A stretch of 5,695 nucleotides of DNA, taken from contig DJAA01000060.1 of the NCBI GenBank assembly GCA_002428085.1, positions 1 to 5,695 of the forward strand, written 5' to 3'. Of the stretch, positions 1 through 4,667 are shown in pieces (the stretch's first letter is position 1; each line of letters starts with the position of its first letter). Below the pieces are notes generated by a model. That model was not told where the DNA came from, made no database searches, and was given only the letters and a program-made list of their open reading frames with translations. This stretch comes from Sulfurimonas sp. UBA6014. Its GTDB lineage: Bacteria > Campylobacterota > Campylobacteria > Campylobacterales > Sulfurimonadaceae. Made by a program: the position numbers and the translations under genes.

Positions 1-40
1 TGTCTTTGAGGACTTTGTATTTCAACTTAAAATCCTACAA

Positions 41-373
41 CTAGGCATGTAATCTCTGCGAAATGCTCTCTTCAACAAATCGGTTGAGCGATACCCCTTT
101 TCGCAGAGCTTCCTCATACGCCGCTTTGTGTAGTTCAGGTTTAATACGAATGTTAAAAACCCCTTTAAATGGCTTTTCAGGCGTGATTCCCTGTTCTTGG
201 CATGTTTGTAAATAATCATCTACCGATTCTTGAAATGATTGCTCTAACTCATGTGCATTATCGGCTTCAAATGTCACAACTGAGCGAATCATCTCTATCT
301 TACCCCAAAATATTTTATCTGTTTGCGAATAGTGTAATGAACCGATGTACCCTTTATAATTAAGCGTTTCCAT
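41..373 (-). CDS. hicB: HicB family antitoxin
   Basis: 110-aa antitoxin of a type II HicAB pair. Residues 1-66 look like the HicB partial RNase-H-like fold (GKIEMIRSVVTFEADNAHEL, then VDDYLQTCQEQGITPEKP). Residues 71-106 look like a ribbon-helix-helix DNA-binding domain: a strand FNIRIKPELH, then helices AAYEEALRKG and SLNRFVEESI. In known HicB proteins the first part binds and inhibits HicA and the C-terminal domain binds the operator to autorepress the pair. The ATG at 373 lies inside the end of hicA, giving a 14-nt overlap that suggests translational coupling. Gene order toxin then antitoxin is usual for hicAB. The stop is TAG and nothing recognisable lies in the 40 bases beyond it. Family assignment is by recognition of motifs and context. 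Confidence 0.9.
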   Translation of the reverse strand: METLNYKGYIGSLHYSQTDKIFWGKIEMIRSVVTFEADNAHELEQSFQESVDDYLQTCQEQGITPEKPFKGVFNIRIKPELHKAAYEEALRKGVSLNRFVEESISQRLHA

Positions 374-620
374 GTTCTAATCCTTTTAATAGTGCTTGAA
401 CTTCTCTCACAACATACTCTTTCAAAATATTGCTCGGGTGAGGTTTATGAATACTCAGCACGAGTTGTTTTGTAGGATGAATAAATTTTACCCGTGAACC
501 ATTCCCCTCTATTTTGTTAAAACCATAATGATTCAACAGAGTTTCAAGCTCATTAAATGTTAAATCTTTTTTAGGAGGAACAGCGGTAAATTTATTGAAA
601 AGTTTCTCTTGTTTTGCCAT
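360..620 (-). CDS. hicA: HicA family toxin (GSRV/HKPHP subtype)
   Basis: 86-aa predicted mRNA interferase toxin of the HicAB pair. HicA proteins have a double-stranded-RNA-binding-like fold and cleave mRNA in the cytoplasm until bound by HicB. Seen here: a helix FNELETLLNHYGF (residues 22-34), a glycine-rich turn NGSRVKFIHP (40-49), then LSIHKPHPSNILKEYVVREVQALLKG (55-80). The classic family has a catalytic His directly after GS; here that position is Arg43, and His58 and His61 of HKPHP are the likely functional histidines. This GSRV...H+PHP pattern occurs as a recognised HicA subgroup, so it is not by itself a sign of decay. The ATG at 620 has no Shine-Dalgarno in front of it. The last five codons overlap hicB. 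Confidence 0.88.
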   Translation of the reverse strand: MAKQEKLFNKFTAVPPKKDLTFNELETLLNHYGFNKIEGNGSRVKFIHPTKQLVLSIHKPHPSNILKEYVVREVQALLKGLEHGNA

Positions 621-665
621 GGCATAATAGTACCATATTTTAGTTACAAAAGAAAAAATTAAGGA
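620..665 (-). promoter_or_regulatory. candidate hicAB promoter, short or no leader
   Basis: On the minus strand an extended -10-like TGGTACTAT (635 to 627) and a TAAAAT (642 to 637) lie just upstream of the hicA ATG, after a T-rich stretch of the kind common in Campylobacter-type sigma-70 promoters. Start sites predicted from them fall at about 630 to 620, so the leader would be 0 to 10 nt, consistent with the missing Shine-Dalgarno. An imperfect inverted repeat (ATGG at 619-622, CCAT at 633-636) overlaps the start and could be an operator. No good -35 is visible. Inference only. Confidence 0.3.
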
Positions 666-698
666 GATTTTACAGATACAAAATGTTGATAATTTACT

Positions 699-718
699 AT
701 TCTCGCAAAAGCGAGAAT
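699..718 (-). terminator. 8-bp hairpin after the 729-1163 gene
   Basis: Perfect inverted repeat ATTCTCGC-AAAA-GCGAGAAT, lying 10 bases beyond the stop codon of the gene at 729-1163 and about 80 bases upstream of hicA. Position favours a terminator that insulates the upstream operon from hicAB, but on the minus strand the following bases (AGTAAATT) are a poor U-tract; the plus-strand side is more U-rich. It could instead be a protein-binding palindrome for HicB. Confidence 0.4.
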
Positions 719-728
719 TTTGAAACTT

Positions 729-1163
729 TTAGAGGATGAATTCTGATAGCTTTTGTAATAAAAGAGTGTTTTTTTCTTCATCATCTAAAATGTGCTTTAC
801 ACGACTTAAGGGCTTGTCGGGATAAATTTTATAAAATTCTTCCGCAGGGAGTGCCTCGTCATAATAGTGTACCGTATCAAGGTCAAATAGAAAATATCCG
901 TGATACTCAATGCCGTTTACAACTCTTGGTTCTTCTAGTTTGCAAACCTTCAATAGTTCAGATTGGGCAATAATATGTTGTTCATACTGAAATAAAACAA
1001 TTGTACCTATCTCCGCCACAATTGGGCTACTTCGGTAATAAAATTTGCCGTTTTTTTCTTTTAGCCCATATTTAAAATAGCATTTAGTGTCGCAGTTGTC
1101 AGAGAATTCTTCTATTGATAATGGATAAATACGAATAGATTTAGTCATATTAATCTCTTTCAT
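729..1163 (-). CDS. hypothetical protein, possibly PUA/EVE-like
   Basis: 144-aa protein with no family I can name with certainty. No signal peptide, membrane segment or repeat is visible, so it is probably cytoplasmic. The central stretch GTIVLFQYEQHIIAQSELL followed by GYFLFDLDTVHYYDE is beta-rich, and its 'VLFQYEQHIIAQSEL' pattern is reminiscent of PUA/EVE-like nucleic-acid or modified-base readers; this is a weak inference. It is the third gene of a leftward operon after a 53-aa ORF and a lipoprotein. The ATG at 1163 makes a 4-nt ATGA overlap with the lipoprotein stop but has no Shine-Dalgarno. A second in-frame ATG at 1148 (MTKSIRIYPL, 139 aa) has AAAGAGA at suitable distance and may be the real start. 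A hairpin follows the stop. Confidence 0.75.
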   Translation of the reverse strand: MKEINMTKSIRIYPLSIEEFSDNCDTKCYFKYGLKEKNGKFYYRSSPIVAEIGTIVLFQYEQHIIAQSELLKVCKLEEPRVVNGIEYHGYFLFDLDTVHYYDEALPAEEFYKIYPDKPLSRVKHILDDEEKNTLLLQKLSEFIL

Positions 1164-1570
1164 CTTAAACCAAAAACTTCAGCATAAAGCTTGCTATCAT
1201 TTGTTTTTGATAGGTTGTAAGTTATATCAGTTTTATTGCCATTGGTATAACTGATTTCAGCCGCACATTTGCTTTTTTCAAGCTTATTATCCATACTTTC
1301 AGTGCGAATATTTGTAAGTGTTGGTGCTGCTTCGCTGTATCTTTTATCAATAATTGCTGCTGCTGCTTGAGTGTCTTTTGAAATTTGTTTCAATTGAGCA
1401 TAACTAAATCCAAGGGCTAAAGCAAACTGATTCTTTATTTCACTCTCAGTAATTTCCATCACAAGTTTTTTTGCATCACCATTGTCACATTCTATAGCAC
1501 TTTTACCACATCCCGACAACACCAAAGTTGCACCAACACTAATCATCGCCATTAAAACTACATTTTTCAT
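1160..1570 (-). CDS. small predicted lipoprotein, function unknown
   Basis: 136-aa protein with a type II signal peptide: MKN, a hydrophobic stretch, and lipobox LSGC with Cys21 as the lipidated residue. Gly22 follows, which in the Gram-negative +2 rule fits outer-membrane sorting. The mature part is helical at first (KKLVMEITESEIKNQFALALG), then has a NIRTESMDN segment and a C-terminal CAAEISYTNGNKTDITYNLS strand region ending near VFGLR. Cys28 and Cys102 could form a disulfide in the periplasm. Small lipoproteins of this general plan are common and mostly uncharacterised. The frame can be extended two codons to a TTG at 1576, but AGGAG sits 7 bases before the ATG at 1570 and only 1 base before the TTG, so 1570 is the start. 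It follows the 53-aa ORF by 2 bases and overlaps the next gene. Confidence 0.85.
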   Translation of the reverse strand: MKNVVLMAMISVGATLVLSGCGKSAIECDNGDAKKLVMEITESEIKNQFALALGFSYAQLKQISKDTQAAAAIIDKRYSEAAPTLTNIRTESMDNKLEKSKCAAEISYTNGNKTDITYNLSKTNDSKLYAEVFGLR

Positions 1571-1572
1571 TT

Positions 1573-1734
1573 TCAATCTCCTATTGTTGCTATAGATGCA
1601 TTTTTATAAACTACATCATTTTTAAATTTTGGGATTAATCCCAAACTAATGGGTTCTGCCTCGGTAATAGTTCGAAATTTAAATTTCCAGTTATCACTTA
1701 CATCTAAAGAGTTGATTTTTTCTAATAGTTCCAC
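1573..1734 (-). CDS. unannotated 53-aa ORF, first gene of the leftward operon
   Basis: Short reading frame beginning with GTG at 1734 and ending TGA at 1573-1575. A strong Shine-Dalgarno AAAAAGGA (1748 to 1741) lies 6 bases before the GTG, an in-frame TAA closes the frame just upstream, and GTG is the only usable start. The product begins (M)ELLEKINSLDVSDNWKFKF and ends KNASIATIGD; composition and codons look like those of the neighbouring genes. Its end carries the AGGAG that serves the lipoprotein 2 bases downstream, a normal operon junction. The opening 'L.KINSLDVSDNWKFKF' resembles, from memory, the soluble N-terminus of some DUF2628 membrane proteins, whose membrane part would then be missing; that is a weak inference. 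It lies opposite a 64-codon plus-strand frame that looks like a shadow. Confidence 0.6.
   Translation of the reverse strand: MELLEKINSLDVSDNWKFKFRTITEAEPISLGLIPKFKNDVVYKNASIATIGD
1628..1645. repeat. 18-bp perfect palindrome
   Basis: TTTGGGATTAATCCCAAA reads the same on both strands. It falls inside the 53-aa ORF, where it encodes SLGLIPK, and about 60 bases upstream of the lipoprotein start. A second perfect palindrome of 14 bases, GAAATTTAAATTTC, is at 1674-1687. Either could be a protein-binding site or simply a coincidence of AT-rich coding sequence. Confidence 0.5.
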
Positions 1735-1763
1735 TTCATATCCTTTTTCACATTATTTAATAA

Positions 1764-1777
1764 TTCACCATAGTGAA
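1764..1777. promoter_or_regulatory. operator-like palindrome, copy 1 (TTCAC-N4-GTGAA)
   Basis: TTCAC-CATA-GTGAA is a perfect inverted repeat; it extends to 7-bp arms (AATTCAC/GTGAATT, 1762-1779). It covers the predicted leftward -10, so binding here would repress the 53-aa ORF/lipoprotein operon. A degenerate relative (TTCAC-ATTA-TTTAA) lies at 1747-1760 next to the Shine-Dalgarno of that operon. Confidence 0.55.
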
Positions 1778-1817
1778 TTGCTTGAATATTCTACAATCTA
1801 TAAGCTTATATTAAAAT

Positions 1818-1831
1818 TACACTGTAGTGAA
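1818..1831. promoter_or_regulatory. operator-like palindrome, copy 2
   Basis: TACAC-TGTA-GTGAA differs from copy 1 by one base in its arms and has the same 4-base spacer. It lies 8 bases before the XRE start codon and over the predicted transcription start of that gene, the usual place for autorepression. The two copies are 54 bp apart. Confidence 0.5.
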
Positions 1832-1839
1832 ATCAATAA

Positions 1840-2094
1840 ATGAATTTAGAAATCGAAATATCAGAATTAGAGATAGAAGCTATGTATCGTCGTATTGGTT
1901 TTAATGTAAAAAAATTGAGACAAGAAAAGGGATTGAGTCAACTACAACTTGCCCTTGCTATAGGTCAAAAATCAGTTTCTACTGTTGCAAAAGCTGAAAT
2001 TGGTGTAGAAAATAAACATTTTAATCTTGAACATTTATATAAAATTGCGAAAGTGTTAGAGATTGATATGAGTGATTTTATCGAGATGGACTAA
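1840..2094 (+). CDS. XRE-family helix-turn-helix regulator
   Basis: 84-aa protein, essentially a single Cro/C1-type helix-turn-helix domain. Residues 18-80 show the pattern IGFNVKKLRQEKGLSQLQLA (helices 1-2), LAIGQKSVSTVAKAEIG (turn and recognition helix region), then FNLEHLYKIAKVLEIDMSDFI. The KAEIGVENKHFNLEHLYKI segment is typical of a compact XRE group often seen in Campylobacterota mobile regions. It probably acts as a cytoplasmic dimeric repressor; the two TTCAC-N4-GTGAA sites immediately upstream are plausible targets, controlling itself and the divergent operon. The ATG at 1840 has no clear Shine-Dalgarno; Met15 (1882) is an alternative that would remove only an acidic tail outside the fold. 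It ends in tandem stops TAA TAG. It is the only plus-strand gene here. Confidence 0.88.
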   Translation: MNLEIEISELEIEAMYRRIGFNVKKLRQEKGLSQLQLALAIGQKSVSTVAKAEIGVENKHFNLEHLYKIAKVLEIDMSDFIEMD

Positions 2095-2107
2095 TAGAGT
2101 GAAGCGA

Positions 2108-2143
2108 TAACTCTTGTATCTCATTTACTGAAACAAAGAGTTA
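2108..2143. terminator. hairpin between convergent XRE and ribE genes
   Basis: Arms TAACTCTTGT (2108-2117) and ACAAAGAGTTA (2133-2143) pair with one bulged base around a 15-base loop. It sits between the ends of two convergent genes, so a bidirectional terminator is likely by position. Neither side has a good U-tract, so confidence is limited. Confidence 0.35.
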
Positions 2144-2152
2144 CAAAAGAGT

Positions 2153-2764
2153 TTAAAACCGTGCAGTCATAGAATCTACTTCATCCCATGTGAGAGCAGG
2201 TTTTTGGTTTGTGATGATGTGTGCAACATAGCGTGCAAACATATCTGTTTCAATATTGACTTTTGAGCCTTTTTTATAGTTTTTAAAGAGTGTTTCTTTC
2301 ATGGTGTAGGGAATGATGGTGAGTCTAAAAACCGTTTCTTTCACATCATTGACCGTTAAGCTTACGCCGTCAATCGTGATAGAGCCTTTTGGGACGATAT
2401 AGGCGATGAATTTTTTCTCAACTTCTATGAAAACATCGTAAGAATTTCCGTTGTTTTTAATCTCTTTAATAACCCCGATAGTATCGACATGCCCTTGAAC
2501 CACATGCCCCTCAAATCGCTCACCCATCATCATAGCGGGCTCTATGTGCACCTCGTTTTTGTAGTTTTCTATGGCTAAAAGTTTTTGGCTCTCAGGGGAG
2601 AGTTCCACACTAAAACCATCCCCTAAAACTTTTACAACCGTCAAACATGCCCCGTTTATAGCGATGCTATCGCCGATGTTTGGCTTATATTTTGCACGTA
2701 TTGTAAGCGAACTTCCGACGAAACTTTGAACAGTTGCGATTTCTCTTATGAGTCCTGTGAACAA
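2153..2764 (-). CDS. ribE: riboflavin synthase, alpha subunit
   Basis: 203-aa enzyme that dismutates two 6,7-dimethyl-8-ribityllumazine molecules into riboflavin and a pyrimidinedione, the last step of riboflavin synthesis; known enzymes act as trimers in the cytoplasm. Seen: the family's N-terminal signature FTGLI at residues 2-6; lumazine-binding repeat 1 with GDSIAINGACLTVV (31-44); repeat 2 starting VVQGHVDTIG (88-97) with the matching GSITIDGVSLTVND (127-140); and the C-terminal NIETDMFARYV (170-180). The length is normal for the family. Start chosen: TTG at 2764, because FTGLI should follow Met1 directly and AAGGA lies 5 bases before it. A longer frame reaches a GTG at 2824, but its 20 extra residues (RLKPHIQKQ...) are encoded partly by an inverted repeat. 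No FMN riboswitch is visible; the leader is T-rich on the plus strand and short. Confidence 0.96.
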   Translation of the reverse strand: MFTGLIREIATVQSFVGSSLTIRAKYKPNIGDSIAINGACLTVVKVLGDGFSVELSPESQKLLAIENYKNEVHIEPAMMMGERFEGHVVQGHVDTIGVIKEIKNNGNSYDVFIEVEKKFIAYIVPKGSITIDGVSLTVNDVKETVFRLTIIPYTMKETLFKNYKKGSKVNIETDMFARYVAHIITNQKPALTWDEVDSMTARF

Positions 2765-2797
2765 GTGTTTCCTTTTTTTATTTTTTAATTTATGCTG

Positions 2798-2863
2798 TTT
2801 TTGGATGTGTGGCTTTAGCCTCACTAAAAGTTAAAGGTGAGGCTGAAGCCACACATCCAAAAA
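2798..2863. repeat. 27-bp inverted repeat, REP/BIME-like element
   Basis: Left arm 2798-2824 and right arm 2837-2863 are reverse complements at 26 of 27 positions, with a 12-base loop. The one difference (T2816 against G2845) still allows a G-U pair in one RNA strand. Each arm contains its own smaller hairpin: GTG-T-GGCT-TT-AGCC-T-CAC on the left arm. Two inverted copies of an imperfect palindrome, each led by GGAT, are the layout of REP pairs mobilised by RAYT transposases. The arms begin with T runs and end with A runs, the reverse of an intrinsic terminator. Located 11 bases after the Sel1 gene and 33 bases before ribE. Confidence 0.75.
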
Positions 2864-2873
2864 GAATGAAATA

Positions 2874-3560
2874 CTAAAATACAATCTTCCCCTCTTCTTG
2901 GAGACTTTGTATAATCTTTTTTGCTTTTTCATGACCCTTGTAGGCGGCTTTTCTGCAGTAGTCTAGGGCGGTGTCGTTGTTCATTTCACAGCCTATGCCT
3001 TGGTCGTACAAAAGTCCTAGGTTGTAAAGTCCCTCAGGTAAACCGCCCTCTGCGGCTTTTTTAAAACAGATAAAACATCTCTTCTCATCAAGAGGCACTC
3101 CATGCCCGTCTTTGTAGAGAACGCCAAGATTGTTAAAAGATTCAAGATGCCCGCGCTTTGCCCCTTCTTCATACCAAAAAGCAGCCTCGCTGAAGTTTTG
3201 CAAGCAGCCTAAGCCGCGCTCTAACATGAGCGCCACTTCATACATGGCGGGAGGAACTTCGCGAATTGCCGCTTCCATAAAAAGTTCATATGCCTTAAAC
3301 TGGTCATGAGCGACTCCGCCTGTGCCGCTTGTGTAAAGAATAGCTAAGTTAAAAAGAGCATAAGGCTGTTTTGCTTCTGCTGCTTTTGTGTAAAGCGCTA
3401 AAACTTTTGTCTCATCTTTTTGGCATCCTTGCTCTTTTTGGTGCATAAAGGCTAGAGATGTTTGCGCATCAGGATTGCCTTGTTCTGCAAGGGCAGAGTA
3501 GAGTTCGTAAGCCGTTTTAAAATTACCTGCATTATATGCATCATGAGCCTTTTGCAGCAT
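2874..3560 (-). CDS. Sel1-like repeat (TPR-type) protein
   Basis: 228-aa protein built almost wholly of Sel1-like repeats, paired helices of about 36 residues used for protein-protein contacts. Repeat units are visible from about residue 14 to 210, with the recurring A...LA.LY..G.G core: AYELYSALAEQGNPDAQTSLAF, YALFNLAILYTSGTG, AMYEVALMLERGLGC, SFNNLGVLYKDGHGV and GLYNLGLLYDQGIGC, each followed by A...Y.KAA. No signal peptide is seen, so it is probably cytoplasmic, unlike the secreted Cys-rich Sel1 proteins of Helicobacter, although six Cys are present. The ATG overlaps the previous stop by one base (TAATG), with GGGGTG upstream, so translation is probably coupled. As the last gene of the kinase/HDOD operon it may be an adaptor for that pathway (inference). 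Confidence 0.9.
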   Translation of the reverse strand: MLQKAHDAYNAGNFKTAYELYSALAEQGNPDAQTSLAFMHQKEQGCQKDETKVLALYTKAAEAKQPYALFNLAILYTSGTGGVAHDQFKAYELFMEAAIREVPPAMYEVALMLERGLGCLQNFSEAAFWYEEGAKRGHLESFNNLGVLYKDGHGVPLDEKRCFICFKKAAEGGLPEGLYNLGLLYDQGIGCEMNNDTALDYCRKAAYKGHEKAKKIIQSLQEEGKIVF

Positions 3561-3778
3561 TATTTCACCCCGTTTTCAGTCCGTATGGGCTGTCTAAATG
3601 TTGTTTGATTTCCTTTTGCAGCAGCTTTTGCTTTTTTGATTTTTTCGAGTAAATTCTCTTTCGTGTTGAGACGGTCTTCTCTTATTTCATGCTCGGGACT
3701 CCCATCGATTTTTTCATCATAGACTAGTATCTCAGGGACGTAATCTTTAAATAACTCTTTTGTGTTTATTTTTTTCAT
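3560..3778 (-). CDS. hypothetical protein, probable C-terminal part of a frameshifted gene
   Basis: 72-aa frame, no family recognised. It is charged, has no membrane segment, and has a probable helix NLLEKIKKAKAAAKG near its end. The ATG at 3778 has only weak AGAG upstream. The same frame stays open further upstream to 3859 with coding-like codons (KVHKYTKELKLALKEKK just before the ATG), yet no good start exists there. A short frame with a strong start at 3888 lies in the neighbouring phase. The likely reading is one gene of about 109 aa spanning 3888 to 3560 with a one-base shift; this ORF would be its larger part. The stop overlaps the Sel1 gene start by one base. Confidence 0.65.
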   Translation of the reverse strand: MKKINTKELFKDYVPEILVYDEKIDGSPEHEIREDRLNTKENLLEKIKKAKAAAKGNQTTFRQPIRTENGVK

Positions 3779-3795
3779 TTTTTTCTCTTTGAGTG

Positions 3796-3888
3796 CTAAT
3801 TTAAGTTCTTTTGTATATTTATGAACCTTGTGTCCCCATATATATCTACAAAAAAATTTTCATTGTAATATGCACCTACACCTTTCAT
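3796..3888 (-). pseudogene. 5' part of the frameshifted small gene
   Basis: The ATG at 3888 makes a 4-nt ATGA overlap with the HDOD gene stop and has AAGGAG 5 bases upstream, a better start than that of any other gene in the operon. The frame gives MKGVGAYYNENFFVDIYGD... and stops at TAG (3796-3798) after 30 codons. One extra base, or a -1 slip, anywhere between about 3859 and 3799 would join it to the frame of the 72-aa ORF. Candidate points are a run of seven T (minus strand, 3856 to 3850), arranged as T TTT TTT in the reading frame like a slippery site, and the ACAAGG near 3829. It may be a true mutation, a phase-variable tract, programmed frameshifting or a sequencing error. Confidence 0.6.
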
Positions 3889-4667
3889 GCAATCTCCTTT
3901 TTTATTTTTTGGGCAGCAAGTAAAAAATTTTTTTCATCTATTTCGTAAAGTTTCAAGAGCCTTAGGGCATCTTCTGTGTTGGCTTCGTCTAAGATTCCCT
4001 CGATTCCAATGGCAACGCAGAGTATATGTAAAATCTGCTGCGGATAGTTTTGGGGCGTAGATATACCATAAATCAACTCTGTAAAGTCATCATCAAACTG
4101 CCACTTCTTAAAAAGTGCTGAGGCGATTTGGTAGCTGTCTGCACGAAACAAAATCTTTTCTGCTTTGGTTATTGTATTGTGCTTGGCTAAATCGATGAAA
4201 TTTTCAGACAAACGGCTTTTTAAAATTTGGTTTGCCGTTACAATTTTTCCACTCTCCATCAAAAAAACAGCAGAAGATAAAGTTTTTAAGTCGAGTTTTT
4301 CGTCTTTGAGCCATTCATGAAGGAGCCGCACTCTCAAGATACAAATAGCGTCAAACATCTCTATGGAAATCTTATAAGGTGATAAATCAAGAGGAAAGGA
4401 TTTTTTCAAAACAGTAGCCATGATGATGCCACGAATGACAGTGGTACCTAGAAGTGTCACGGCATGACTGATGGAGGTGACCTTTGTTTTAAGCCCATAA
4501 TGTGTAGAGTTTACAAGCTTGAGGATATTGGCGGACAAAAGAGGTTCTTCTTGAAGAAGATGCACCAGTAAGGGAGTATTTACCTCTTCCATGGCAAATA
4601 ACTGCTGCATTTTTTGTATAGCAGAGGGTAGATTTGGAAAAGAGTCGGGAATCATGATGCTAGGCAT
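3885..4667 (-). CDS. HDOD domain protein
   Basis: 260-aa protein with an HDOD domain, a catalytically inactive relative of HD phosphohydrolases used as a signalling output or scaffold. The hallmark is at residues 35-90: LLQEEPLLSANILKLVNSTH followed by ISHAVTLLGTTVIRGIIMAT. Further helices follow (AVFLMESGKIVTANQILKSR, ALFKKWQFDDDFTELIYGIS) and the domain fills most of the protein. No HD catalytic pair is evident. It is soluble and has no other domain. Start: ATG at 4667 (MPSIMIPDSFPNLPSAIQKM), overlapping the kinase stop by 8 bases. The frame extends to an ATG at 4706, but those 13 residues lie wholly over the receiver coding region and have no Shine-Dalgarno. Immediate overlap with a hybrid kinase suggests it works in the same pathway, for example in chemotaxis, motility or c-di-GMP-linked control; that is inference. 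Confidence 0.85.
   Translation of the reverse strand: MPSIMIPDSFPNLPSAIQKMQQLFAMEEVNTPLLVHLLQEEPLLSANILKLVNSTHYGLKTKVTSISHAVTLLGTTVIRGIIMATVLKKSFPLDLSPYKISIEMFDAICILRVRLLHEWLKDEKLDLKTLSSAVFLMESGKIVTANQILKSRLSENFIDLAKHNTITKAEKILFRADSYQIASALFKKWQFDDDFTELIYGISTPQNYPQQILHILCVAIGIEGILDEANTEDALRLLKLYEIDEKNFLLAAQKIKKEIA

Larger units (their letters stand above)
1735..1839. promoter_or_regulatory. divergent promoter region between XRE gene and leftward operon
   Basis: This 105-bp gap separates two divergently transcribed units. Rightwards, towards the XRE gene: -35-like TTGAAT (1782-1787) and -10-like TATATT (1807-1812), spacer 19, predicted start near 1819. Leftwards, towards the 53-aa ORF: TTGTAG (1796 to 1791) and TATGGT (1772 to 1767), spacer 18. 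Two similar palindromes lie here, one over the leftward -10 and one over the rightward start region. Promoter elements are read by eye and are only moderate matches to consensus. Confidence 0.45.

Noticed and set aside
22..219. 65-codon minus-strand frame over hicB
   Set aside because: It lies in another frame of a well-supported hicB gene and has no family features; a shadow.
683..739. 18-codon plus-strand frame (MLIIYYSRKSENF...) after an AAGGAG at 661-665
   Set aside because: The AAGGAG is about 17 bases before the ATG, too far, and the frame runs through the hairpin and into the end of the minus-strand gene.
1649..1843. 64-codon plus-strand frame upstream of the XRE gene
   Set aside because: Composition is Ser/Leu/Ile-rich low-quality, no Shine-Dalgarno, it spans the divergent promoter region and both operators, and the opposite strand carries a better small ORF.
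2798..2863. Intrinsic terminator for the Sel1 operon
   Set aside because: The 27-bp arms begin with T and end with A on both strands, so no U-tract follows the stem; nested symmetry fits a REP-type repeat better, although some termination is possible.
2765..2873. FMN riboswitch upstream of ribE
   Set aside because: The gap is filled by the inverted repeat and a homopolymer-rich leader; none of the conserved multi-stem FMN aptamer pattern is visible.
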